Of a DNA stretch of 43,554 bases, positions 25,210 to 33,141 are shown piece after piece (the first letter of the stretch is position 1; every line of letters begins with the position of its first letter). Below the pieces are notes generated by a model. It was not told the DNA's origin. It searched no databases and worked only from the letters and a program-made list of their open reading frames with translations. Source of the stretch: Daejeonella rubra. GTDB lineage: Bacteria > Bacteroidota > Bacteroidia > Sphingobacteriales > Sphingobacteriaceae. Both the position numbers and the translations under genes were made by a program. Location of the stretch: assembly GCF_900103545.1 (NCBI RefSeq), contig NZ_FNHH01000034.1, forward strand, positions 1 through 43,554, read 5' to 3'.

Positions 25210-27006
25210 ATGATTTTATTTCAGTCCTTTTCGACATTTTTCAGGACCAGGATCAGCAGTTTAAAGCTTGTACTGGCACTGATCATTATTCTGGTATATT
25301 CCTGTTCAAAGATCTCCACCACTTTACCTAAGGCTTCGGCTGATAACGGAGGACTATTTTTACCGGATGATTTTGAGGCATTGGTAGTTGTAGATAGTAT
25401 TGGTAAGGCCAGACATCTTGTTGTGAATGACAATGGAGATATTTATGTAAAGTTGACCTATAACCGGGCTATGAATGGTTCAGGAGGCACAGTAGCTTTA
25501 CGTGATATCAATAAAGATGGACGGGCAGATTCTATCGTTTATTTTGGTGATTATAAGGATGTAGGCAGCTCTGCTGTAGGTGTGACTATTCACAATGGCT
25601 ACCTGTATACAAGCACCGTAAATCAGGTGCTTCGAAATAAATTAAGTCCGGGTAAACTGGTTCCTGACAGTAAAACAGAAGTTATTCTTACAGATCTTGA
25701 TCCTAATGTTGCAAAGAACTGGCATACAACCAAGCCTCTAGCATTCGATAAAAAAGGATTTATGTATGTTCCTTTCGGATCTCCTTCGGACGCCGGTCAA
25801 GATATGACCAAATACGGGCCTACCGGAATACCTGGGGGTAAAGGACTGGATCCATCACCAGAACGGATCAATCATGCCGGGATATGGCGATTTGATGCAA
25901 ATAAAACCGGACAGACACAAAAGGACGGGTATAAATTTGCAACAGGTATCCGTAGTGTGGTAGGTATGGCCTGGAATAATGCTGATGATCATTTGTATGC
26001 CGTGATGAATGGTATTGATAATTTCCGAACTATTTATCCCGACCTCTATACGGCATGGCAGGCTGCAGTTCTTCCTTCTGAACCATTGTTGAAAGTTACT
26101 GAAGGCTCAGATTTTGGCTGGCCTTATGCTTATTATGATCAGTTACAAAAGAAGAATGTGCTGCAGCCAGGATATGGTGGTGATGGTAAAATCATTGGCA
26201 GAGCAGCACACTTTGATGTTCCGGCGATTGGTTTTCCTGGTCACTGGGCACCAATGGATGTCTTGTTCTACCAGGGTGATCAGTTTCCCGAGCGATATAA
26301 AAGTGGTGCCTTCGTTGCATTTCATGGTTCTACCGATCGGTCGCCTTACCCACAGGCGGGATATATTATTTGCTTTGTCCCTTTTGAAAATGGCAAACCA
26401 AATGGCAAAATGGAGGTTTTTGCTGATGGTTTTACCGGTGTTGATACTGTTGTAAATACAAGCGATGCTGTTTACAGGCCTATGGGACTTTCCACCGGGC
26501 CTGATGGTTCTTTATACATTTCAGAATCAAACAAGGGCAAGATCTGGAGGGTTATGTATAAGGGTGATAAACATAGATTCGGACAAGCACAACTTGCAAA
26601 GATGGAACTGCGTAAAGAAAGATCTTATATCAAAACACCTGATGTAGTGAAGGATAATCTTCAGAGAGGAGATCGGCTGGCAGGGAGTATTTTATACACA
26701 ACTTACTGCGCAAATTGTCATCAGAGTAATGGTAAGGGAGATGACAGCAGATTTCCTCCGCTTGCCGGATCTGATTGGGTAACAGGAGATAAGACCAGGC
26801 TGATCAATGCTATCCTGAATGGCCTGGAAGGTGAAATTAAGGTAAATGGCCAAACATGGCAGGGTTTAATGCCCGCACATTCCAATATTCTGGATGACCA
26901 TGCAATTGCATCCATCTCAACTTATTTACGGCAGAGTTTCGGTAATAAAGCCAGTGCAGTAAGTACTCTGGAAGTCAGTAAAATAAGAAGTAAAACAAAG
27001 CCTTAA
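25210..27006 (+). CDS. Lipoprotein sorbosone/glucose dehydrogenase-like beta-propeller fused to cytochrome c
   Basis: A 598-residue lipoprotein (lipobox LVYSC, Cys32). Residues about 50-470 form a six-bladed propeller of the soluble PQQ glucose/L-sorbosone dehydrogenase type, with segments such as DFGWPYAYYD and TGIRSVVGMAW. A C-terminal class I cytochrome c domain follows, with haem site CANCH (500-504) and a likely distal methionine at 554 in GLMPAH. Such fusions oxidise a sugar aldehyde or lactol and pass electrons to the respiratory chain. Here the enzyme would face the periplasm. In this cluster it could oxidise an amino sugar to its aldonate (inference). Confidence 0.82.
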   Translation: MILFQSFSTFFRTRISSLKLVLALIIILVYSCSKISTTLPKASADNGGLFLPDDFEALVVVDSIGKARHLVVNDNGDIYVKLTYNRAMNGSGGTVALRDINKDGRADSIVYFGDYKDVGSSAVGVTIHNGYLYTSTVNQVLRNKLSPGKLVPDSKTEVILTDLDPNVAKNWHTTKPLAFDKKGFMYVPFGSPSDAGQDMTKYGPTGIPGGKGLDPSPERINHAGIWRFDANKTGQTQKDGYKFATGIRSVVGMAWNNADDHLYAVMNGIDNFRTIYPDLYTAWQAAVLPSEPLLKVTEGSDFGWPYAYYDQLQKKNVLQPGYGGDGKIIGRAAHFDVPAIGFPGHWAPMDVLFYQGDQFPERYKSGAFVAFHGSTDRSPYPQAGYIICFVPFENGKPNGKMEVFADGFTGVDTVVNTSDAVYRPMGLSTGPDGSLYISESNKGKIWRVMYKGDKHRFGQAQLAKMELRKERSYIKTPDVVKDNLQRGDRLAGSILYTTYCANCHQSNGKGDDSRFPPLAGSDWVTGDKTRLINAILNGLEGEIKVNGQTWQGLMPAHSNILDDHAIASISTYLRQSFGNKASAVSTLEVSKIRSKTKP

Positions 27007-27077
27007 CGGATCTTCTTTAAGGCAGGCATATTATATTTATTAGTACATTAGTTTTAACAACATAAATCAATAACAAA

Positions 27078-27542
27078 ATGAAATCAAATATCTTATTAGG
27101 CTCTTTGCTCATCCTTGGATTAACGTCCTGTGTAGGGACTGTTTCAACTGAAAATAAACAAGTTAGCACCGAGCGAAAAAACATTATGCCTGAAGGCTAT
27201 AACCGTGGACTACCGTTCACTCCGGGAATTCTGGTTGATGGTACTCTTTATGTAGCCGGATTCAGTGGTGAAGATCCAAAAACCGGTGTTATTCCTGAAG
27301 AATTTGAAACCGAAGTTAAGCAGGCACTGGATAAGATCGGTGTGATCCTGAAGGAAGCCGATATGGATTATAAGGATGTTGTTTCTGTACAGGTTTACCT
27401 GACAGATATGGAACTTTTTGAGCGAATGAATGTTGTTTATCGTACCTATTTTAATGAGCCACGTCCAACCCGTTCTATCATGGGTATAAAAAGCCTTATC
27501 GGCCCTGCAAGAATTGAGATCACTGTAACTGCACGCAAATAA
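27078..27542 (+). CDS. Lipoprotein RidA-family enamine/imine deaminase
   Basis: A 154-residue protein with a lipoprotein signal (LGLTSC, Cys18), followed by a complete RidA/YjgF domain. The catalytic arginine is kept (Arg145 in GPARIEITV). RidA proteins hydrolyse reactive enamine/imine intermediates released by PLP-dependent deaminating enzymes. The exported form is unusual, but it matches the exported PLP enzyme encoded 840 bp downstream in the same cluster. Confidence 0.88.
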   Translation: MKSNILLGSLLILGLTSCVGTVSTENKQVSTERKNIMPEGYNRGLPFTPGILVDGTLYVAGFSGEDPKTGVIPEEFETEVKQALDKIGVILKEADMDYKDVVSVQVYLTDMELFERMNVVYRTYFNEPRPTRSIMGIKSLIGPARIEITVTARK

Positions 27543-27616
27543 GCTCTCAGATAATAAATAGAGGTAATTTAAATTACGCCGGACCAAGTAGCAATTGATT
27601 AATAATTAAATAGTTT

Positions 27617-28357
27617 ATGAATATAGTAATATCCGATAATCCTGTCGAATTAGGAAAAGTGTCTGCAGTTGCAGCATCAGAGGGAATAATTAATGCAATT
27701 AAGGAGAAAGGACAGGCGAATGTTATTCTTGCTACAGGTGCAAGCCAGTTTGAAACTTTAAAGAATCTTGTTGAGGATAAAAATATAGATTGGTCCAAAG
27801 TGGTGATGTTTCACCTGGATGAATATATCGGCCTTCCTGAAACAGCACCTGCAAGTTTCAGAAAGTATCTGAAGGAACGTTTTTTAAATCTGGTAAGTCC
27901 GCTGAAAGCTAGTTATCTGGTTAATGGTGAAACTGATCCTGAAGGAGAATGTCAGCGTTTAAATCAGATCATCACTGATCACCCGATCGATGTTGCATTA
28001 GTTGGAATTGGCGAGAACGGGCACCTGGCTTTTAATGATCCTCCTGCTGATTTTGATACTGATTCACCGTATATTATCGTAAATCTTGATGATAAATGTC
28101 GTTTACAACAGTTTAATGAAGGATGGTTTCCTTCTCTGGAAGAAGTTCCAAAGAAGGCAATAAGCATGTCGATCAAACAGATATGCAAATCAAAAATGAT
28201 TATTTGCTCAGTACCGGATAGCAGAAAGGCTGAGGCTGTTAAAAACACATTGGAGAATAAGGTTAGTAATAATGATCCTGCGAGTATTTTACAGACACAT
28301 GCTAATTGTTTATTCTTTCTGGATAAGTCTTCTGCATCCTTGCTTTCAAATAATTAG
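27617..28357 (+). CDS. Glucosamine-6-phosphate deaminase-like (NagB family) protein
   Basis: A 246-residue NagB/6-phosphogluconolactonase-fold protein with FHLDEYIGLP (Asp68) and GIGENGHLAFNDPP (His136). E. coli NagB uses Asp141, His143 and Glu148. Here the aligned residues are Asn134, His136 and Asp141, and the protein is about 20 residues shorter. The fold and ring-opening histidine are kept, but the acid/base set is altered, so it may act on a different amino-sugar or sugar phosphate. It lacks a signal peptide and is cytoplasmic. The next gene starts 23 bp away. Confidence 0.82.
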   Translation: MNIVISDNPVELGKVSAVAASEGIINAIKEKGQANVILATGASQFETLKNLVEDKNIDWSKVVMFHLDEYIGLPETAPASFRKYLKERFLNLVSPLKASYLVNGETDPEGECQRLNQIITDHPIDVALVGIGENGHLAFNDPPADFDTDSPYIIVNLDDKCRLQQFNEGWFPSLEEVPKKAISMSIKQICKSKMIICSVPDSRKAEAVKNTLENKVSNNDPASILQTHANCLFFLDKSSASLLSNN

Positions 28358-28380
28358 AATAACCATTATATAATGTCATC

Positions 28381-29592
28381 ATGAAACGTAGAGACCTGAT
28401 CAAATATTTATCTGTAGCACCACTGGCTGGCGGACTTACAGGTGTTCCCTTAAATCCGGCAAATGCTGCAAGCTCCCTTGTTAAAAGGGATCTGATCAAG
28501 GAATTAGGACTGAGAACCTTCATAAATGCTTATGGAGTTTACACCACCCATACGGCTTCATTAATGGCCGATGAGGTCCTGGAGGCAATAAATTCGGTTT
28601 CAAGAAAATATGTACTGTATAATGACCTGCAGGACAAGGTAGGTGAGAAGATCGCAGCTATGTGCCATGCTGAAGCTGCTATGGTTACTTCCGGTTGCTG
28701 GTCGGCATTGGTGTTGGGAACTGCTGGGATCCTCACAGGAATGGATAAGACCAAAGTGGCCAGGTTGCCTGATGTTGCTGATTTTGAACGTAATGAAGTG
28801 ATCCTGCAGAAAACACATAGCGGTTCTTATGACCATGCCTTAACCAATACTGGAATAAAGCGGGTTTTCGTAGAAACGGTGGAAGAATATGAGAGAGCGA
28901 TCAATTCTAAAACCGCTATGACCTGGTTCTACAATGAAGCAGCTCCATGGGGTAAAATAGGACATGATGAGTGGCTTTCTATTTCTAAAAAGCATAAAAT
29001 ACCAGCAATGGTTGATATCGCTGCGGATGTTCCTCCCGTTGAAAATCTTTGGAAATTCAATGATATGGGCTATGATGTGGTTTGTGTTTCAGGAGGAAAG
29101 GCTATCCGCGGTCCGCAGAGTGCCGGGATTTTGATGGGCAGGAAGGAAATTATTGCAGCTGCTCGTCTGAGTGCTCCTCCGGGAGGAGGCAATATCGGTC
29201 GTGGAATGAAGGTCAATAAGGAAGAGGTCTTTGGTATGTATGCCGCATTAGATCGCTTCATTAATCTTGACCAGGGTAAAGAATGGAAAATGTGGGAAGA
29301 TCGTGCAAATGTTATTTTAAAGGCAGTTACCAAAGTGAAGGGTGTAAAGGCAGAGATCTTTGTTCCGCCAATAGCCAATGTTACTCCTACATTAAGAATA
29401 TCATGGGACCAGACACTTATAAAGCTTAGTACCAAGGATATGACTCTGAACCTTCGCAATGGTGAACCATCTATTGAAGCTCCCAAAAGCATTAATGATG
29501 CCATGATACTTTCTGTATGGATGATGCAGGCCGGGGAGGAAAAGATCGTTGCAAAAAGATTTACCGAAGAATTAATTAAAGCATCTGTATAA
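28381..29592 (+). CDS. Tat-exported SelA/DgaE-like PLP-dependent enzyme
   Basis: A 403-residue fold-type I PLP protein of the SelA family (COG1921). A Tat leader (MKRRDLIKYL, then AANAASS-like cleavage region near 30) precedes the enzyme. Asp212 in VDIAADVPP should hold the pyridine ring, and Lys240 in SGGKAIRGPQSAG is the Schiff-base lysine. Close relatives include D-glucosaminate-6-phosphate ammonia-lyase (DgaE), which eliminates ammonia to give a 2-keto-3-deoxy acid. There is no selenocysteine machinery here, so tRNA chemistry is unlikely. Pairing with the adjacent amidohydrolase is a recurring arrangement in other phyla. Confidence 0.85.
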   Translation: MKRRDLIKYLSVAPLAGGLTGVPLNPANAASSLVKRDLIKELGLRTFINAYGVYTTHTASLMADEVLEAINSVSRKYVLYNDLQDKVGEKIAAMCHAEAAMVTSGCWSALVLGTAGILTGMDKTKVARLPDVADFERNEVILQKTHSGSYDHALTNTGIKRVFVETVEEYERAINSKTAMTWFYNEAAPWGKIGHDEWLSISKKHKIPAMVDIAADVPPVENLWKFNDMGYDVVCVSGGKAIRGPQSAGILMGRKEIIAAARLSAPPGGGNIGRGMKVNKEEVFGMYAALDRFINLDQGKEWKMWEDRANVILKAVTKVKGVKAEIFVPPIANVTPTLRISWDQTLIKLSTKDMTLNLRNGEPSIEAPKSINDAMILSVWMMQAGEEKIVAKRFTEELIKASV

Positions 29593-29608
29593 TATCAATA
29601 GTACTGCC

Positions 29609-30862
29609 ATGACCCGTAAAATATCAATCTTTCTTTCCATTCTGATCCTCTTTACTTTCACAGTACAGGCGCAGTTACCTTATCGTTTACTCATAAAGGG
29701 GGGACATGTAATAGATGCTAAAAATAATATAAATGAAGTGATGGATATTGCAATACAGGATAATAAGATAGTCCGTGTTGCCAGGAATATTGATACTTTA
29801 ATGGCTCAGCAGGTCATTGATGCAAGGGGAATGTATGTTACACCCGGTCTGATAGACATTCATGCACATGTTTTTTATGGTTTTGATCCGGATAGTTATC
29901 TAAGCGGTGGAACTGTTGCAGTACTGCCTGATCAATCTACATTTCGTTCCGGAGTAACAACAGTTGTTGATGCTGGTGGAGCAGGGTGGAGATCATTTGG
30001 AACATTCAAAAAGAATATCATTGATGTTTCAAAAACCAGAGTCCTGTCATTGCTGAATATTGTGGGAGAGGGAATGAGAGGAATTGAGAAGTATGAGCAA
30101 AATGTTAGTGATATGGATGCGAAAAGAACTGCTGACACTGCGCTTGCCCATAAAAATGATGTGGTAGGGTTTAAGGTAGCCCATTTTACTGGCTCGGAAT
30201 GGACCCCGGTTCAGCGAGGCGTGGATGCAGGTAAATTTGCCAATATGCCTGTCATGATCGATCTGAATAGCCTGTATTTTTCAATTGAAGAGCTCTTTAC
30301 AAAATATCTCCGCCCCGGCGATATTTATACGCACACCTTTATTCAATCATCCCGGGGTGTAGTTGATCCAATCGTAGATCTCAAGACACGCAAGTTTAAG
30401 CCATTTGTTCTGGAAGCTCAGAAAAAGGGAATTATATTCGACGTAGGCTTCGGCGGGGGTAGTTTCAACTTCAACCAGGCATTACCTGCTTTAAAGGCAG
30501 GGTTTTATCCAAATACTATGGGTACAGACCTGCACCAGGGTAGTGTAAATGGTGCCATGAAGGATCAAATGAATGTTTTATCTATTTTTCTCTCAATGGG
30601 AATGAATATCCCTGAACTGATAAAAGCAAGTACATGGACTCCCGCACAGGTTATAAAAAGAGAAGAACTTGGGAACCTCTCTCAAGGCTCAGTAGCAGAT
30701 ATTGCGATCATAAGTATGCGTAACGGAAATTTTGGTTTCAGAGATGTTGCTGGGAATAAATATTACGGTAAGCAGAAATTTGAATGTGAAATGACCATCA
30801 GAGATGGGAAGATCGTGTATGATCTGAATGCTATCGCCGGAATACTTCGCCCAGCAAAATAA
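29609..30862 (+). CDS. Secreted COG3964-type amidohydrolase with altered metal site
   Basis: A 417-residue amidohydrolase-superfamily protein with a signal peptide (cut near VQAQ, residue 22). Metal ligands visible are His85 and His87 (DIHAHV), Lys189 (GFKVAHF), His242 (THTF) and Asp307 (TDLH). In the COG3964 deacetylases EF0837 and Atu3266 a beta-5 histidine normally lies in a VHIG-like segment. Here the aligned text is MIDLN (Asp218), and the usual GHGGGSF reads GFGGGSF (Phe281). The active site may therefore be mononuclear or have changed chemistry. It ends the central cluster, 16 bp after the PLP enzyme. Confidence 0.82.
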   Translation: MTRKISIFLSILILFTFTVQAQLPYRLLIKGGHVIDAKNNINEVMDIAIQDNKIVRVARNIDTLMAQQVIDARGMYVTPGLIDIHAHVFYGFDPDSYLSGGTVAVLPDQSTFRSGVTTVVDAGGAGWRSFGTFKKNIIDVSKTRVLSLLNIVGEGMRGIEKYEQNVSDMDAKRTADTALAHKNDVVGFKVAHFTGSEWTPVQRGVDAGKFANMPVMIDLNSLYFSIEELFTKYLRPGDIYTHTFIQSSRGVVDPIVDLKTRKFKPFVLEAQKKGIIFDVGFGGGSFNFNQALPALKAGFYPNTMGTDLHQGSVNGAMKDQMNVLSIFLSMGMNIPELIKASTWTPAQVIKREELGNLSQGSVADIAIISMRNGNFGFRDVAGNKYYGKQKFECEMTIRDGKIVYDLNAIAGILRPAK

Positions 30863-30935
30863 AATTTTACCTTTTTTAAATAATATTTGGTGTTTTTATT
30901 CAAAATAAAAAAATAATAAAATGATTTGCATTTTC

Positions 30936-30950
30936 GGGTACGTAAACGTA
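30936..30950 (+). promoter_or_regulatory. Shared motif GGGTACGTAAACGTA, putative operator (copy 2)
   Basis: It matches 19582-19596 (minus strand) at 14 of 15 positions and contains TACGT-AA-ACGTA. It lies 74 bp after the amidohydrolase stop and about 270 bp before the sigma factor gene, so it could regulate the downstream SusCD locus as part of one regulon with the central cluster. Apart from this motif and a possible -7 element, the 354-bp gap (30863-31216) is AT-rich and shows no gene. Confidence 0.5.
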
Positions 30951-31176
30951 AATTACATCATAAATATAAACGCTTAAAGGAGAGAGGGATATTGAAAAAA
31001 TAGAATTTCCATAAACCGTTTTAAATTATCCTGCCTGAAAGAATATTCAGAGTTAAAATTGAATACTGATTTTTAATCTTATTGATTTTAATTTAAACAG
31101 AGTTTTTTTAATAAGTATTCAATCATAAATACCCATAATTAAACAATTTTGTCGGCAAGCAAAAGTAATACTGGAA

Positions 31177-31184
31177 TAGTTTTG
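31177..31184 (+). promoter_or_regulatory. Possible -7 element upstream of ECF sigma gene
   Basis: TAGTTTTG matches TAnnTTTG 33 bp before the start codon. A TTTG at 31148-31151 is 25 nt upstream, longer than the usual 19-21 nt spacing, so this is only a partial promoter match. Confidence 0.4.
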
Positions 31185-31216
31185 AATAACATTATCATGT
31201 TTTAAAAGCTTGTAAA

Positions 31217-31762
31217 ATGGAAAACATTAACCCCGAATTTGAGAATGATGGAATGCTTTTACTCCAGCTGCAACAGGGTAATAGATCCGCTTTTAATGTT
31301 TTGTTCAATAAGTATTGGGAACAAACATATTCCAATGCTTACAAACGTTTAGGTGACTCCGAGCAGTCAAAGGATATCGTTCAGGAAATCTTTGCCAGTA
31401 TCTGGATTAACAGACAAAACCCTATTAATAATTTGCCAGCTTATTTAAGTATATCGGTGAGGAATCAGGTGTTTAAACTTGCTGCAAAAAATAAGAACCT
31501 GACTCCTTTTTTTGATTTTCTTGATAATATTCCAGCTCATAATGAGAATGCCGATTCTAATATTTTATGGCAGGAATTTTACAGTTCATATGAAGCTCTG
31601 TTATTAAAGCTTCCGCCTAAAAGACAACAAATTTTCAGATTACGTTTTCATGATGACGTGCCAACAAAAACAATTGCCAGTCAGATGCAAATTTCCAGAA
31701 AAACCGTTCAAAATCAATTAGGTAAGGCCATTGAGCAATTGAGGATTACTCTATTACCCTGA
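31217..31762 (+). CDS. ECF RNA polymerase sigma factor (FecI-like)
   Basis: A 181-residue sigma-70 family protein with region 2 (SEQSKDIVQEIFASIW) and region 4 helix-turn-helix (TKTIASQMQISRKTVQNQL). This size and domain pair are those of the Bacteroidota ECF sigma factors that control SusC/SusD genes. It should be held inactive by the FecR product encoded next and released when the SusC receptor binds its ligand. The 178-bp gap before fecR holds no clear hairpin; FecR may have its own weak promoter. Confidence 0.93.
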   Translation: MENINPEFENDGMLLLQLQQGNRSAFNVLFNKYWEQTYSNAYKRLGDSEQSKDIVQEIFASIWINRQNPINNLPAYLSISVRNQVFKLAAKNKNLTPFFDFLDNIPAHNENADSNILWQEFYSSYEALLLKLPPKRQQIFRLRFHDDVPTKTIASQMQISRKTVQNQLGKAIEQLRITLLP

Positions 31763-31940
31763 ACATCCAAAGGAATTTTACCTGTGTTTTTTGAAAATTC
31801 CAGTCTTCTAATTATTCTGTCCGTTTCTCTGAGTACCCGGAATTTAACATTTATAAGATCTCCGAAAAATATTTTAATATATAATGGGACATTTTTAAAT
31901 ATTAGGGTCTTATTGAAAAGCTTGTACTTGAACTTGTTAC

Positions 31941-32927
31941 ATGGACAAAGAATACTTTTTACAGTTATTAAATAAATACCTAAGGCAAGAAGCTTCCGGG
32001 GAGGAATGTGAGTTGCTTTTAAGGCATTATAATCTGTTTGATCTGGAGCCTGAAATTTTGAATACTTTAACAAAAGATCAGAAGTCTGAATTAAAGAACG
32101 AGATCGATAATAATATCAGGAATATTATTTCTTCTGAGACTAGTAGAGTTAAGGGAAAACGTTCATTTAGACGTAAAATTTGGATCTCAGTTATATCTGT
32201 TGCAGCTGTTATGTTTATTGTATTAGCTGGCGACCTGTATTTTATCGATCATAAACACCTTAATGAAAATTCAGTCATTTCGAGATTTTCCAGTGTCAGA
32301 GAGAACCGATTAATTCAATTGCCTGATGGGAGTACAGTGATTGTAAGCCATGGCAGCAAACTAAATTACCCTTCCAGTTTTGATGGCTTGTCAAACAGGG
32401 AAGTTTATTTGGATGGTCAGGCATATTTTGACGTGAAGCACAATTCTTTAAAACCTTTTATCATTCACACGGGTAAGTTGAAAACAACTGTTCTTGGAAC
32501 TGCATTTGAAATTAATGCATGGTCAGACGAACCTGATGTCAGAGTTACTGTAAGCAGAGGTAAAGTGAAAGTTGAAGATCAAAATAACAGGACCATAAGT
32601 GTTATTACTCCTAATCAGCAAATTACCTATGACAAGACCAATGAAAATATTATTCAAAAGGTAGTTAACGTGTCTGAATATCTTGAATGGAAGGACCATG
32701 ATCTTTTATTGAGTAATGTAACTATTTCTGAAGCGGCAGAGCTTTTGGAGAAACGTTTCCAGGTTAAAATACTGATCTCTGATGAGCAGATCAAATCAAA
32801 GCGTTTTACTACAACCGTTTTGAAAGGAGAAAGGATTGAGCAAATATTGAACAGTATTGCAGAATTTAATGATGCAAAATTCACATATGATGTGGAAAAA
32901 TCGGAAGTCTTAATTAGCTCAAAGTAG
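31941..32927 (+). CDS. FecR-family anti-sigma factor
   Basis: A 328-residue inner-membrane protein: a cytoplasmic N-terminus of about 75 residues, one transmembrane helix (about 77-98, ISVISVAAVMFIVLAG), a periplasmic FecR domain (QLPDGSTVIVSHGSKLNY onward) and a C-terminal DUF4974/STN-like domain (LSNVTISEAAELLEKRF). It carries the signal from the TonB-dependent receptor to the sigma factor encoded upstream. The C-terminal domain is expected to contact the STN domain of the SusC encoded downstream. Confidence 0.93.
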   Translation: MDKEYFLQLLNKYLRQEASGEECELLLRHYNLFDLEPEILNTLTKDQKSELKNEIDNNIRNIISSETSRVKGKRSFRRKIWISVISVAAVMFIVLAGDLYFIDHKHLNENSVISRFSSVRENRLIQLPDGSTVIVSHGSKLNYPSSFDGLSNREVYLDGQAYFDVKHNSLKPFIIHTGKLKTTVLGTAFEINAWSDEPDVRVTVSRGKVKVEDQNNRTISVITPNQQITYDKTNENIIQKVVNVSEYLEWKDHDLLLSNVTISEAAELLEKRFQVKILISDEQIKSKRFTTTVLKGERIEQILNSIAEFNDAKFTYDVEKSEVLISSK

Positions 32928-33005
32928 CTTATATTTAATAGGATACAATAAACTTTTAATAAATTAATAAAAAGCCTATGTATAAAGAATTACCACCATA
33001 AAAAA

Positions 33006-33054
33006 CCCTCTGAATTTCTGTTGGTTCAGATATTTCAGAGGGGAAGTTGTTTTT
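33006..33054 (+). terminator. Hairpin and T-rich tail between fecR and susC
   Basis: CCCTCTGAA (33006-33014) pairs perfectly with TTCAGAGGG (33034-33042). An inner 4-bp helix (TCTG/CAGA) can extend it. A T-rich run (TTGTTTTT) follows within a few bases. It could end the sigma/anti-sigma transcript or attenuate read-through into susC. Confidence 0.55.
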
Positions 33055-33089
33055 CGACTGCTATCGGAAAACAATAGTGTTTTAAATCC

Positions 33090-33110
33090 TGCCTGATAAT
33101 CTATCAGGCA
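33090..33110 (+). promoter_or_regulatory. Perfect hairpin in the susC leader
   Basis: TGCCTGATA (33090-33098) pairs perfectly with TATCAGGCA (33102-33110) around a 3-nt loop, ending 31 bp before the susC start codon. As a palindrome it may bind a protein; in RNA it would sit in the leader. A T-rich stretch (CTTTTT) follows about 9 bases later, so it might also act as a second attenuator. Confidence 0.5.
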
Positions 33111-33141
33111 ATTTGATAACTTTTTAAAACGAGGTAAAACT

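Noticed and set aside
29070..29504. Leftward 144-residue frame opposite the PLP enzyme gene
   Set aside because: It overlaps the Schiff-base lysine region of a convincing gene and has no recognisable motif or start context.
28381..29592. Selenocysteine synthase function for the SelA-like gene
   Set aside because: It has a Tat leader, no selB, selD or selC in view, and DgaE-like neighbours, so a tRNA-directed role is very unlikely.
31784..31975. 63-residue frame between the sigma factor and fecR
   Set aside because: It overlaps the fecR start, has no plausible leader or domain, and its composition is that of AT-rich intergenic DNA.
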